64,000 nt of DNA, taken from positions 1 to 64,000 of the forward strand of contig JBBRVW010000029.1 in NCBI GenBank assembly GCA_038246545.1, read 5' to 3'. Each line of letters starts with the position of its first letter. Within the stretch, counting starts at the first letter, position 1. This stretch comes from JBBRVW01 sp038246545 (GTDB taxonomy: Bacteria > Actinomycetota > Actinomycetes > JACCUZ01). Below, in pieces: positions 26,268 to 34,759 of this stretch. Below the pieces are notes generated by a model, which did no database searches, was not told the origin of the DNA, and worked only from the letters and a program-made list of their open reading frames with translations. A program made the position numbers and the translations under genes.

Positions 26268-26914
26268 AGGTCTCCGGCTCGGCCACCCTGCACGCACCGC
26301 GCGAGCAGGTCTGGGCAGCGCTCAACGACCCGGCGGTGCTGGTGCGCACCATCCCGGGCTGCCACCAGCTCGAGGAGGTCGGCCCGGACGCCTACCGGAT
26401 GACGCTCACCGCGGGCGTGGCCTCGATCAAGGGCAGCTACCAGGGCGACGTGGCTCTGACCGACCAGGAGCAGCCGGGCGCGTTCACGCTGCGGGCCTCG
26501 GGCGCGGGCGCCCCCGGCACCGTCTCCGCCGACGTGCGGGTGACGCTCAGTGACGCCGGGGCCGGCACCACCCGGCTCGACTACGACGCCGACGCCGTGG
26601 TCGGCGGCATGATCGGCGGGGTCGGCCAGCGGGTCCTCGCCGGGGTCGCCAAGAAGACGGCCGGGGAGTTCTTCGCCGCGGTCGACGACGTCCTCACCGG
26701 CAAGGCGCCCACCGTGCCGGCCCCGCGCCCGGAGCCGACCGACGTCAGGACGGGCCCGCCGGTCCCGAGCCCCGCCGTGTACGTGGCTCCCGGCGCCGGC
26801 CCCGCAGGTGGGACCGTCCTCAGCAGTGACTTCGTCAAGGGTGCAGTATTCGGTGCCGTGGTGGCCCTGTTGGGTGCCCTGGTCGGCGCGCTCGGGGCCC
26901 GCCGCCGCGCCTAG
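26264..26914 (+). CDS. CoxG-like SRPBCC protein with C-terminal membrane anchor
   Basis: A 216-residue protein. Residues about 1-145 form an SRPBCC (START-like) domain of the CoxG type (VSGSATLHAPREQVWAALND, then IPGCHQLEEVGPDAYRMTL). After a Pro-rich linker, one hydrophobic segment GAVFGAVVALLGALVGALGA ends in RRRA. CoxG recruits CO dehydrogenase to the membrane in carboxydotrophs. By analogy this protein may tether the CoxMSL-type hydroxylase to the respiratory chain. The GTG start overlaps coxL, and the stop shares CTAG with trmB. Confidence 0.88.
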   Translation: MKVSGSATLHAPREQVWAALNDPAVLVRTIPGCHQLEEVGPDAYRMTLTAGVASIKGSYQGDVALTDQEQPGAFTLRASGAGAPGTVSADVRVTLSDAGAGTTRLDYDADAVVGGMIGGVGQRVLAGVAKKTAGEFFAAVDDVLTGKAPTVPAPRPEPTDVRTGPPVPSPAVYVAPGAGPAGGTVLSSDFVKGAVFGAVVALLGALVGALGARRRA

Positions 26915-27609
26915 GGCGTCCGGCTGACCCTGCGGGCCGCGAGGTCGTGGGCCGGCCGACCAGCCGCTGCACCGCGACGCTCGAAGCGGGTCTGCGCCCG
27001 CCAGGGGGCGTCGACAGGCTCGAGCAGCGGCTCGCGTGCGAGAACGTCCGCCACCTGGTCGGCGTACGCGGGCATGTCGGTGGCGACGTGCAGGAGACCG
27101 CCGTCGACCAGCCGGTCGGCCGCCAGTGCCGCGAAGGCGGCGTCGACCAGGCGGCGCTTCACGTGCCGGGCCTTCGGCCACGGGTCGGGGAAGAAGGCCC
27201 GCACGACCGAGAGGGACGCCCGTGGCAGCGACTCGCGCAGCAGCACCGTGGCGTCGCCGTCGACCACCCGCAGGTTGGTGAGCCCCGCGTCCACCAGGAG
27301 CCGGAGCAGGTTGCCCTGCCCGGGGGTGTGCACATCGACGGCGAGCACGTCGAAGGCCGGCTGGGCCGCGGCCATCGCCGCGGTCGCCTCGCCCATGCCG
27401 AAACCGATCTCCAGGACGACCGGCGCGACGCGCCCGAACAGGTCCGTCAGCTCCAGGGGCGCACCGTCGACGACCATCCCGAGGCTCGGCCAGTGCCGGT
27501 CGAGGGCGGCGCGCTGGCTGCTCGTGACCCGGCTGGCCCGTCGCTTGAAGCTGCGGACCGGACCGTGGGCCGCCGGGTCGGCGGCGGCGGGGGACGGGGG
27601 CCGGCTCAC
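26911..27609 (-). CDS. trmB: tRNA (guanine-N7-)-methyltransferase
   Basis: A 232-residue TrmB that methylates G46 in the variable loop of tRNAs with SAM. Motif I is VVLEIGFGMGEATAAMAAA. The NLRVVDGDA stretch and the hallmark FFPDPWPKARHVKRRLVDA follow, then VATDMPAYADQV. The C-terminal tRNA-recognition tail R-F-E-R-R is present. It is the last gene of a four-gene minus-strand unit (ADPRH-pfkB-yjbR-trmB) with short overlaps throughout, and its stop shares CTAG with the convergent CoxG gene. Confidence 0.94.
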   Translation of the reverse strand: MSRPPSPAAADPAAHGPVRSFKRRASRVTSSQRAALDRHWPSLGMVVDGAPLELTDLFGRVAPVVLEIGFGMGEATAAMAAAQPAFDVLAVDVHTPGQGNLLRLLVDAGLTNLRVVDGDATVLLRESLPRASLSVVRAFFPDPWPKARHVKRRLVDAAFAALAADRLVDGGLLHVATDMPAYADQVADVLAREPLLEPVDAPWRAQTRFERRGAAAGRPAHDLAARRVSRTP

Positions 27610-27959
27610 TGCTCCATCGTCTCAGGGGCGCGCATCCGCCAGGCGTCGGTGAGCAGCTCGCGCAGGCGGCGGACCTCGACCGCCTCGAGCCGGAGCATCA
27701 CCAGCGGCCAGCCGTCGTAGGCGGGCGTGGTGAAGAACAGCTCCGGCTCACCCAGGACCAGTGCCTGCTTCTCGGCCTCGTCGCCGACGAACAGGACCGC
27801 CACGTCGGTGCGGATCACCCGGGGGCGCCCCGGCACCCGCTCGGGGTAGGACCAGACGAAGCCCTTGTTGCTCACCCGGAAGTCGAAGCCGTCGCTCTCG
27901 ATCTCGACGACGCCCGCCAGGGCCAGCGCCAGCCGGCGCACGTCGGCGGCGTCAGCCAT
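27606..27959 (-). CDS. MmcQ/YjbR family protein
   Basis: A 117-residue YjbR-type protein: VRRLALALAGVVEIESDGFDF, then VSNKGFVWSY, a strand LFVGDEAEKQALVLGEPELF, and FFTTPAYDGWPLVMLRL. It is shorter and more divergent than the copy at 1485-1862. Its function is not known. It overlaps pfkB upstream by 8 bases and trmB downstream by 4. Confidence 0.82.
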   Translation of the reverse strand: MADAADVRRLALALAGVVEIESDGFDFRVSNKGFVWSYPERVPGRPRVIRTDVAVLFVGDEAEKQALVLGEPELFFTTPAYDGWPLVMLRLEAVEVRRLRELLTDAWRMRAPETMEQ

Positions 27960-28848
27960 CGCGTCCGCTGAGCCCCGGCCCGCGCCGGGTCACGGCGAGT
28001 GCCGCCGCGGCATTGGCCTGCGCTGCCGCCTCCGTCGGTGTGCGACCAGCGGCCAGGCCGGCCAGGAAGCTGCCGGCATGCACGTCGCCGGCGCCGTTGC
28101 TGTCGACGACGGCGGCCACGTGGACGCCGGCGACGGCGACCGGATCGGCGTCGTGGACGGCGACCACGCAGCCGCCGGCGCCGGTCCGGACGACCACGCC
28201 GGCCGTCGCCGGGTGGTCCGCCAGCAGCGAGCGGGCCGCGGTCGCGGGGTCGGCGAGCCCGGTCCACAGCTCGGCCTCGCGCGCGTTGAGGCTCGCCCAG
28301 CTCGTCCGGGACAGGACCGTCGCCAGCAGATCGCGGCCGAGGTCGGCGACCAGCGGACCCGGGTCGAGCAGCACCGTGCACCCGGCCGGCAGCCCGGCGA
28401 CGGCGGCGGCCACCTCGGCCGCGTGCGGGTAGGCCAGGTCGTAGCCGGAGACGTAGACGTGGTCGTCGGGCCCGATCGCCAGCTGGGCGAGCTGGGTCCC
28501 CGACAGGTGTCCCTCGGCGCCGACGGTGGTGACGAAGGTGCGCTCGCCCTCGGGGTCGACGAGGACCACGCAGAAGCCGGTGTCCTCGTCGGGCGCGGCG
28601 GGGAGCAGGGCCGGCACGTCCTCGGACGCCAGGGCGGTGCGCACCAGGTCGCCGAAGGGGCCGGTGCCGTGCCCGCCGCCGTACGCCGAGGGGAGACCTC
28701 CGCGGGAGGCGGCGACCAGGGCGTTGAGGCCACCTCCGACAGCGGTCACCGACGACGACGCGAGCACGTCACCACCTCGCTCCGGCAGCGACGGGACCGG
28801 GAGCACCAGGTCGACCACGATGCTCCCGAGACCCACGAGGCGGCTCAC
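27952..28848 (-). CDS. PfkB-family sugar/nucleoside kinase
   Basis: A 298-residue ribokinase-fold kinase. The N-terminal GGGLNALVAASRGGLPSAYGG fits the PfkB substrate region, and the C-terminal signature DSNGAGDVHAGSFLAGLA contains the catalytic Asp and anion hole (GAGD). The position before GAGD has Asn where most relatives have T/S-x, and PfkB motif 1 is less standard, so the sugar cannot be assigned. Next to an ADP-ribosylglycohydrolase (4-base overlap) it might phosphorylate ribose or a nucleoside released by that enzyme. This is inference from context. Confidence 0.87.
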   Translation of the reverse strand: MSRLVGLGSIVVDLVLPVPSLPERGGDVLASSSVTAVGGGLNALVAASRGGLPSAYGGGHGTGPFGDLVRTALASEDVPALLPAAPDEDTGFCVVLVDPEGERTFVTTVGAEGHLSGTQLAQLAIGPDDHVYVSGYDLAYPHAAEVAAAVAGLPAGCTVLLDPGPLVADLGRDLLATVLSRTSWASLNAREAELWTGLADPATAARSLLADHPATAGVVVRTGAGGCVVAVHDADPVAVAGVHVAAVVDSNGAGDVHAGSFLAGLAAGRTPTEAAAQANAAAALAVTRRGPGLSGRDG

Positions 28849-29870
28849 GACGCGGCCGCCCGGAGCGCGAGCAGGCCGTCGACGAGGGGCTCGAGGTCGA
28901 GGTCGTTGACCGACCGGACGGTGGCGACCGCCTCCGGGGGCAGGGCGGACGCGCCGGTGCAGGCGCCGACCATCGCCCCTGCCATCGCTGCCACCGTGTC
29001 GCTGTCACCGCCGAGACGGGCAGCCAGCAGGCCGGCCCGCCACGGGTCGCCGGGGGCGTTGGCGGCTACGGCGAACGCCGCCGGGACGGACTCCTGGGTA
29101 GCGACCCCGGTGCCCACCAGCCCGTCGACCAGGTCGAGCAGCACGGCGTCCGAGCAGCCCCGGGTGAGGTCGAGGGCCCAGCCGATGCGCCGTGCGACGT
29201 CGGCGCCGGCGACGTGGCTGCCCTGCCGGGCGCCCAGGCTCGCGGCCCGCAGCCCCAGCGGGAGCGCGTCGGCCCAGTCGGCGCCCTCGACCCCGGCGCT
29301 CACCACCGCGGCGACCGCGCAGGCACCGGCGTTGGCGAGCGTCGTGTCGTGCGTCAGCCGGTCGACGTCGGCGACCGCGTCGCAGAGGCGGTCGAGCGGC
29401 TCCGGCGGGACGGCCACCCCGACCGGTGCCACCCGCATCGCCGCGCCGTTGGTGTCGCCCCAGCGGCCGGTGCTGCCCACCGGGGCGCCGTCGGCGACCA
29501 GCCGGAGGGCGCGCAGCGTCGACGGCCCGAGCAGGTCGGCCGAGCCGGCCGCCGCCATCCGCCGCTGCCAGGCCAGCAGCCGGTCGGCGAGGCGGTCCGG
29601 GTCGACGCGGCCGTGCCCCTCGACGAGCAGCTCGCCGACGATAACGGCCTGGTCGGTGTCGTCGGTGACGTGGCCCGCTGGGAGGCCGGCGCTGATCTCG
29701 TTCTGCGGCGGACCGGGACGGAAGCCGTCGAGGCCACTGCCAGGGCCGTACAACGACTCGACCAGGGAGCGCGGCATCGTCTGGGTCGGCATGCCGAGAG
29801 CGTCGCCGACGGCCAGGCCGAGGAGCGCGCCGAGCGCGCGGTCCCGTCGGGTCTCCACGCCCCGCATCAT
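28845..29870 (-). CDS. ADP-ribosylglycohydrolase family protein
   Basis: A 341-residue all-helical hydrolase of the DraG/ARH family. The dinuclear magnesium site is marked by GLAVGDALGMPTQ near the N-terminus, HVTDDTDQAVIVGEL (about residue 66), and LGGDSDTVAAMAGAMVGA near 290. The family removes ADP-ribose from proteins or nucleic acids or acts on related N-glycosides. Tandem ATG codons at 29870 and 29867 are both possible starts. The longer one is given. It is the first gene of the operon to trmB and is divergent from a nitrilase. Confidence 0.9.
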   Translation of the reverse strand: MMRGVETRRDRALGALLGLAVGDALGMPTQTMPRSLVESLYGPGSGLDGFRPGPPQNEISAGLPAGHVTDDTDQAVIVGELLVEGHGRVDPDRLADRLLAWQRRMAAAGSADLLGPSTLRALRLVADGAPVGSTGRWGDTNGAAMRVAPVGVAVPPEPLDRLCDAVADVDRLTHDTTLANAGACAVAAVVSAGVEGADWADALPLGLRAASLGARQGSHVAGADVARRIGWALDLTRGCSDAVLLDLVDGLVGTGVATQESVPAAFAVAANAPGDPWRAGLLAARLGGDSDTVAAMAGAMVGACTGASALPPEAVATVRSVNDLDLEPLVDGLLALRAAAS

Positions 29871-29879
29871 GCCGGGTGG

Positions 29880-29886
29880 CACAGTG
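29880..29886. promoter_or_regulatory. overlapping divergent -10-like elements
   Basis: The near-palindrome CACAGTG reads CACAGT on the plus strand, 6 bases before the nitrilase ATG. It reads CACTGT on the minus strand, 10 bases before the ADP-ribosylglycohydrolase ATG. The two genes are only 21 bases apart, so both promoters must overlap here. Match to TANNNT is weak (A at position 2, T at position 6). Confidence 0.35.
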
Positions 29887-29891
29887 GGGGC

Positions 29892-30815
29892 ATGCGTGCG
29901 TTCACCGTCGCGGCCGTGCAGGTCGCCCCCCTGCCCGGACCGCTGACCGCGGAGTCGATCAAGGGCAACCAGGCCAAGGCCGCCGACTGGGTGACCCGCT
30001 GCGTCGAGTCCACCGGCGCCGAGCTCGTGGTGCTGCCGGAGTCCGTCACGACCGGGTTCACCCCTGGCGTGGGGCCGGAGGAGCTGTGGGACCTCGTCTC
30101 CCAGGTGCCCGGCCCCGTCGTCGAGCCCCTGCAGGACACCGCGCGGCGACTCGGTGTGCACGTGGTGGTCGGCAGCTACGAGCGCGGTGCCGACCGCGGC
30201 GTCGTGCACAACGCCTCGGTGCTCGTCGGCCGTGACGGCGAGGTGGCCGGCGTCTACCGCAAGACACACCCGTTCTGCACCGAGATGCGCTCGCGCGGCG
30301 GCTGGGTGACCCCGGGCGACGAGGTCAGCGTCGTCGAGACCGACCTGGGGCGGATCGGCCAGATCATCTGCTTCGACGGCGACTACCCCGAGCTCTCGCG
30401 CATCACGGCGGTCCGGGGTGCGGAGGTCATCGTGCGGCCGTCCGCCCTCCTGCGGTCGGCAGACATCTGGGAGCTCACCAACCGGGCCCGGGCCTACGAC
30501 AACCACGTCTACCTCGTGGGCGCCAACGCGACCGGCACCGACCCCGCGGGAGTGCTGTACTTCGGCAACTCCATGGTGGTGACGCCCACGGCCGAGGTGG
30601 TCGCCCGGGCGGCCAGCCACGAGTGCTGGGTGAGTGCGCGGCTCGACCCGGCCACGGCGATGGCGTCGCTCACCCCCGGCTCCAGCGTGGGGCAGGTGTT
30701 CGACCACCTGGCCGACCGCAACCTCGACCTCGTCCGGCGGTACGCCGACGACCTGGTCCGGCCGGCGCGGACATCCTTCCCGCACGCCTCGCCGCACGGG
30801 GAGCCGATGGACTGA
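29892..30815 (+). CDS. nitrilase/carbon-nitrogen hydrolase family amidase
   Basis: A 307-residue CN-hydrolase. The Glu-Lys-Cys triad is Glu50 (VVLPESVTTGF), Lys124 (VYRKTHPF) and Cys160 (QIICFDGDYPELS). VQVAPLPGP at the N-terminus and RARAYDNHVYLVGAN later are standard. Family members cleave amides, ureides (beta-ureidopropionase) or nitriles, and the sequence does not decide among them. The ATG is preceded by a -10-like hexamer at 6 bases. Its stop is 4 bases from the convergent anti-sigma gene. Confidence 0.9.
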   Translation: MRAFTVAAVQVAPLPGPLTAESIKGNQAKAADWVTRCVESTGAELVVLPESVTTGFTPGVGPEELWDLVSQVPGPVVEPLQDTARRLGVHVVVGSYERGADRGVVHNASVLVGRDGEVAGVYRKTHPFCTEMRSRGGWVTPGDEVSVVETDLGRIGQIICFDGDYPELSRITAVRGAEVIVRPSALLRSADIWELTNRARAYDNHVYLVGANATGTDPAGVLYFGNSMVVTPTAEVVARAASHECWVSARLDPATAMASLTPGSSVGQVFDHLADRNLDLVRRYADDLVRPARTSFPHASPHGEPMD

Positions 30816-30819
30816 CGGG

Positions 30820-31503
30820 CTAGGTCCGGAAGGTCGCGCGGAGCGTGCCGGTGCCGGGGGCCAGCAGCCGTACGGCGCTGATCTCGTGCACCGGGACCGC
30901 TACGGTGCGCCCCCACGACCCGTGACCGCCGCGCACCTCGCACCAGCCTGCCTCCACGATGCGCCCGTCGGTCGTGACCACCTGCACCTCGTAGCGCCCG
31001 GACCAGGCGGAGTCCTCGATGCTCACGAACAGCCAGGACGGATCGCCCTCGTAGGCGAAGACCGTGCCGCTGCCCGAGCCGGCGCCCTGCACCGGTGCGG
31101 CCGCGAAGTACTGGCCGTCGGCAACGGACAGGGTGTGCCGGTAGCGCCCCGCGAGGTCCCGGTCGGCGGCCGTCTGCCACCAGACCAGTCCGCCGGCCAG
31201 GACCGCACCCAGGACCGACGCGGCGGCGGCCAGCACCAGCGGGCTCGGGCGGCGCCGGTCCCGGGGTGTCATCGCCGAGAGCACGGCGCTCTCGAAGCCG
31301 GGAGACGGCTCCCGGGAGGGCGCCAGCAGCACCAGCTCGTCGACCACGGCGGTGAGCTCGGCGAGCTCGCGCCGGCACACCGGGCACACCGCCAGGTGCG
31401 CGAGTACCCGGGCCCGGTCGTCGCCTGCGGCGACCCCGGCCGCGAGCTCCGGCAGGAGGTCGCGGACCTCGCCGCAGCCCGACCGGTCGTCCCGGTCACT
31501 CAT
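30820..31503 (-). CDS. zinc-finger anti-sigma factor, membrane-bound
   Basis: A 227-residue anti-sigma factor. The cytoplasmic N-terminus has the ZAS motif H-x3-C-x2-C: His36, Cys40, Cys43 in AHLAVCPVCRRELAEL. One membrane helix (PLVLAAAASVLGAVLAGGLV, about residues 88-107) leads to an external beta-rich domain (residues about 120-227) that would sense the signal. It overlaps the ECF sigma gene by 8 bases, as co-expressed sigma/anti-sigma pairs do. The external part has no motif I can name. Confidence 0.88.
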   Translation of the reverse strand: MSDRDDRSGCGEVRDLLPELAAGVAAGDDRARVLAHLAVCPVCRRELAELTAVVDELVLLAPSREPSPGFESAVLSAMTPRDRRRPSPLVLAAAASVLGAVLAGGLVWWQTAADRDLAGRYRHTLSVADGQYFAAAPVQGAGSGSGTVFAYEGDPSWLFVSIEDSAWSGRYEVQVVTTDGRIVEAGWCEVRGGHGSWGRTVAVPVHEISAVRLLAPGTGTLRATFRT

Positions 31504-32083
31504 CTCGAGCTCCCATCTGCTCGCGCAGGGCGCCGAGGCCGCGCCGGACCCGCGTCTTGACGGTGCCGACGGGCAGCCCGTCGCGCTCGGCGATCTCGCC
31601 CGCGGTCAGGCCGTAGAAGGTCATGAGCACCACCGGTCTGCTCTGGTTCGGTGGCAGGGCGGCAAGTGCGTCACGGATCTCCTCGGTCCGGCCCCAGCCC
31701 TCTGCGGTCTCGGGTGAGGCGCTGCCGGCCATCAGCACGTTGGTGAGCACCTCCGGGTCGATCGGCGTCTCGCGGCGGTAGCGCACCGCGTCGACGGCGG
31801 TATTGCGGGTGATCGTCAGGAGCCACGTCGTGACCCGGCCACGCCGGGCGTCGTAGGACGAGGCGTGCCGCCAGGCCTTGACGAACGCCTCCTGGGCGAC
31901 CTCCTCGGCGACGGCGCGCGACCCGACCACCGTGAAGGCGAGACCGACCACCCGGGCCTGGTACCGCCGGACAAAGGCGGCGGCCGCGTCCTCGTCCCCG
32001 ACGGCCATCCCGGCGAGCAGCGACTCGTCGCTCAGCGGGGTCACGCCGGTAGTACGGGCGCCGGGGCGCTGGGGTTTCACCAC
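31496..32083 (-). CDS. ECF-type RNA polymerase sigma factor
   Basis: A 195-residue sigma-70 family ECF factor. Region 2 spans about residues 37-105 (AFVRRYQARVVGLAFTVVG, then VAQEAFVKAWRHASSYD and WLLTITRNTAVDAVRYR). Region 4 is the helix-turn-helix LMTFYGLTAGEIAERDGLP, then GTVKTRVRRGL. Start is GTG, and an alternative GTG at 32044 would remove 13 residues. The partner anti-sigma factor overlaps downstream. The target regulon is unknown. The lipoprotein/multicopper oxidase genes lie just upstream on the same strand, but I found no convincing ECF-type -35 before them. Confidence 0.9.
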   Translation of the reverse strand: MVKPQRPGARTTGVTPLSDESLLAGMAVGDEDAAAAFVRRYQARVVGLAFTVVGSRAVAEEVAQEAFVKAWRHASSYDARRGRVTTWLLTITRNTAVDAVRYRRETPIDPEVLTNVLMAGSASPETAEGWGRTEEIRDALAALPPNQSRPVVLMTFYGLTAGEIAERDGLPVGTVKTRVRRGLGALREQMGARDE

Positions 32084-32155
32084 GGGGACCAGGGTGGCGC
32101 ACCCGGGCTCGCCGCGGGCGGTGGCCGTCCGCTCATGTCGGTGCGTGCCCGCCGG

Positions 32156-32944
32156 TCAGTGCCCCGGTCCCTCGTGGCCGCTGACCGGGCCGGTCGGGGC
32201 GTCGGGCACCGGGTCGGGTCGGGGCTCGCGGGACATGTCCACGCCGGCGCCCCGGTCCGACCGTGGGTGGATCGTGGCGGGCGCTCCCGCCGCCCGCCCC
32301 AGCGCGTCCGCGGCGTCCTCGACCAGCGTGTCGCCGAGCAGGGGACCGGTGTACAGGACCTCCAGGCTGCCGGCGCCGGCCACCGTGTCGTAGTGGCCCA
32401 GCAGGTCCGTGAGCACACCCTCCCGGTCCAGGGCGCGGCGCGCGTCGCGCGGGTGGCCGGTGCGGACGGCGAACCGGAGGTCGTGGATAAGCACCGGCAC
32501 GGTGTGGGTGTGGTCCACCCCGGGGATCCGGTGGGACCTCAGCACCCGGTCTGCGTCGATCGTCGTCGCGTTCTCCGGGAAGAGCAGGACCACCTCCGGC
32601 ACGAGGTGCTCGAGCAGGACCGCGTCGAGCACTCCGGGGGGTACGTCGAGCAGCGGCCAGCCCAGCAGCCTCCCGGCCCGGCGGGCCTGGCGGCCGACCG
32701 CGACCGGGTCGGTCCCGCGCTCGAGGTGGAAGGCCACCGCGACGCGGCGGCGGACCATGAGCCCGTCGTAGCCCACCTCGGGGCGCTCGTTGCCGACGTC
32801 GCTGACGAGCTGTCCCGAGGCTGCCCGCTGCGCCTCCGGGCTGTCCGGTGCGCCGTCGGCGGCCGCGCTGCACCCGCCGAGCAGCAGGGTGAGCAGCAGG
32901 GCGAGCAGGGAGGGCGTGGTGGCCGTCGCGAGACCCCGTCGCAT
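32156..32944 (-). CDS. hypothetical lipoprotein coupled to the multicopper oxidase
   Basis: A 262-residue exported lipoprotein I do not recognise. The signal peptide (PSLLALLLTLLLGGC) gives a lipobox Cys at about residue 25. The mature part has several His-rich spots (HRIPGVDHTHTVPVLIHD, HYDTV) and ends in a Pro/His-rich tail (TGPVSGHEGPGH), which could bind a metal such as copper. Its ATG overlaps the stop of the multicopper oxidase by one base (TGATG), so it is translated with the oxidase. A role in copper supply or as a membrane partner of the oxidase is inference only. Confidence 0.75.
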   Translation of the reverse strand: MRRGLATATTPSLLALLLTLLLGGCSAAADGAPDSPEAQRAASGQLVSDVGNERPEVGYDGLMVRRRVAVAFHLERGTDPVAVGRQARRAGRLLGWPLLDVPPGVLDAVLLEHLVPEVVLLFPENATTIDADRVLRSHRIPGVDHTHTVPVLIHDLRFAVRTGHPRDARRALDREGVLTDLLGHYDTVAGAGSLEVLYTGPLLGDTLVEDAADALGRAAGAPATIHPRSDRGAGVDMSREPRPDPVPDAPTGPVSGHEGPGH

Positions 32945-34635
32945 CAGGTGCCCAGGGGATAGGGGGCCGCGTAGCGCGGCCGGGTGTAGGGCAGCAGGTC
33001 GAAGACCGGCGGAGCCGCGCTGATGGGGTGGTTGACGCCGTCCGGGACCTTGCCGACGTTGAACTGCATCATCATGTCGTGGTCCTCGTGGACCAGGTTG
33101 TGGCAGTGCACCATGTACCGGCCGCCGGCGTTCCTGGGGCCCAGGTTGAACTGCATGATCACGCGCACCGTCTCGGCCTCGCCGAGGTAGTACACGTCCT
33201 TGGGACCCCTCTCCCAGGCGAACGGCTTGCCGTCCGGTGTCGTGTTGCGGCCGATGATCCTGCCGTCGGTCAGGTGCACGTGCAGGGGGTGGAACCACCC
33301 ACCGGAGAGGTTCTCGAGCTCCCAGATCTCGACGGCGTCGCGCGCCGGGTCGGCGAAGGATCGCTGGAACCCGCTGCGGACCACCTGGTCCCAGGTCTCT
33401 CCGTTGAGCGTCCACATCCCGGAGTTCCGCTGGACCCGGATCTTGCGGACCGCGGTGGCCTGGCTCTCGTCGAGGCTCATGACGTCCAGCGCACCCAGGT
33501 CGGCGAACGGTTCCGGCCCGCGGTCCAGCCGGTCCGGGATCCGGTACCCGTCGGCAGGCCCGCTGCCCCCCTCGACGACGAACCGCATGATCTTGTCGGT
33601 GTCGGTGAAGTTCTCGTTGTTCTTGTTGCTGCGGTTGAGCAGCTCCACGACCTGGCCGGGCCGGTAGTGCCGGAAGTCGATGAGGACCTCGTAGCGTTCG
33701 GCGGCGCCGGTCCGGAAGGACGACAGCGACTGGACCTGTGGGACGAGACCGGCATCGGTGGCCACGAGGTGCAGCGGCTCGCCCGTGCTCAGCGCGGGCC
33801 GGTAGGACCTGCTCAACGAGGCCACGAGCGTGCGGAAGCGGTAGACGCGCGGCTTGACACGCATCGTCGGCCACGGAACCCCATTGACCAGGATGACGTC
33901 GCCGTACAGACCCCGGTGCAGGTTGTCGTCGTAGTTGAACGACCCGTCCGCGTTGAACGAGGCGTCCGAGATGATGAGCGGCACGTCGAACTCGCCCTGG
34001 GGCAGCTGGGCCCGCTCGTACTGGTCCGAGATCGGGTACAGGCCGGCCAGGCCGGCGAAGACGTTCTGCGCCGTCACCATGATGTTGTGGTCGTGGTACC
34101 AGAGGGTCCGAGCCGGTTGCCAGTTCGGGTAGTGGTAGTTCTTCTCGTATCCCGGCTGGGTGAGGTCGCTCGCGTACCCGTCGTACTGGGGGAGCGAGGC
34201 CGAGCCGTGCAGGTGGGTCGACGTCGAGAACCGACCGCCGTGCCACGGGCTGGCGTGCAGGGCGTTGCGCTGCCGCACCTCGACCCGCTCGCCCTGGTTC
34301 GCCTTGATCGTCGGTCCCGGGAAGACGCCGTTGTACCCCGCGACCAGAGTGGCCAGCCTGGGCACGATGAGCTGGGCGCCGACCTGCTGGGTGAGCTCGT
34401 AGCGGGCGTACCTGCCCACGTCGTCCTCGCCGCGGTCGTACGGCTCCACGACCGGGGGACGCTTGAACAGGGCCGCGTAGGGCCGGGGGGTGTTCCTGGG
34501 GAGCAGGGCGGAGGTCGCCGTGGTGGGCGGGTCGTCCAGGTCGGCGTGCGCCGGCCCGGACAGGCCCAGCCCGGTCAGGCCGGCGGCGCCGGCGGCCGCA
34601 CCGAGCCGCAGGGCGGCTCGCCTCGTGATCGTCAT
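32944..34635 (-). CDS. Tat-exported multicopper oxidase
   Basis: A 563-residue multicopper oxidase. A twin-arginine signal (ITRRAALRLGAAAGAAGLTG) shows export of a folded enzyme. All four copper motifs are present in order: THLHGSAS, LWYHDHNIM, HPLHVHLTD, and the C-terminal HCHNLVHEDHDMMMQF with a Cys for the type 1 site and Met further on. It probably oxidises phenols, metal ions or bilirubin-like substrates with O2. The ATG follows GGGGGTAGACCG. It is followed by a coupled lipoprotein and preceded by a terminator, so the two form their own unit. Confidence 0.93.
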   Translation of the reverse strand: MTITRRAALRLGAAAGAAGLTGLGLSGPAHADLDDPPTTATSALLPRNTPRPYAALFKRPPVVEPYDRGEDDVGRYARYELTQQVGAQLIVPRLATLVAGYNGVFPGPTIKANQGERVEVRQRNALHASPWHGGRFSTSTHLHGSASLPQYDGYASDLTQPGYEKNYHYPNWQPARTLWYHDHNIMVTAQNVFAGLAGLYPISDQYERAQLPQGEFDVPLIISDASFNADGSFNYDDNLHRGLYGDVILVNGVPWPTMRVKPRVYRFRTLVASLSRSYRPALSTGEPLHLVATDAGLVPQVQSLSSFRTGAAERYEVLIDFRHYRPGQVVELLNRSNKNNENFTDTDKIMRFVVEGGSGPADGYRIPDRLDRGPEPFADLGALDVMSLDESQATAVRKIRVQRNSGMWTLNGETWDQVVRSGFQRSFADPARDAVEIWELENLSGGWFHPLHVHLTDGRIIGRNTTPDGKPFAWERGPKDVYYLGEAETVRVIMQFNLGPRNAGGRYMVHCHNLVHEDHDMMMQFNVGKVPDGVNHPISAAPPVFDLLPYTRPRYAAPYPLGT

Positions 34636-34704
34636 CGGTCTACCCCCTGCGTCGTGGTGCGTGGTCGCTCGCGTGCTGTGTCCCGTGGTGGCGGCTCCGC
34701 TGGG

Positions 34705-34735
34705 TGCCCGCCCCGGCTGGCAGCCGGGGCGGGCA
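34705..34735 (-). terminator. 14-bp stem-loop terminator after the lamin-tail gene
   Basis: A perfect 14-bp stem (34705-34718 with 34722-34735) and a 3-base loop lies 24 bases beyond the stop of the gene at 34760-35965 and 69 bases before the multicopper oxidase start. It probably ends the upstream minus-strand transcript. No T-run follows. Confidence 0.7.
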
Positions 34736-34759
34736 ACCGCCTCCCAGGGGGAAGGGAGG

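Noticed and set aside
28845..30797. Extending the ADP-ribosylglycohydrolase frame upstream to about 650 residues
   Set aside because: The extension is antisense to the nitrilase gene, whose Glu-Lys-Cys triad is intact. The ATG pair at 29870/29867 directly precedes the family N-terminus.
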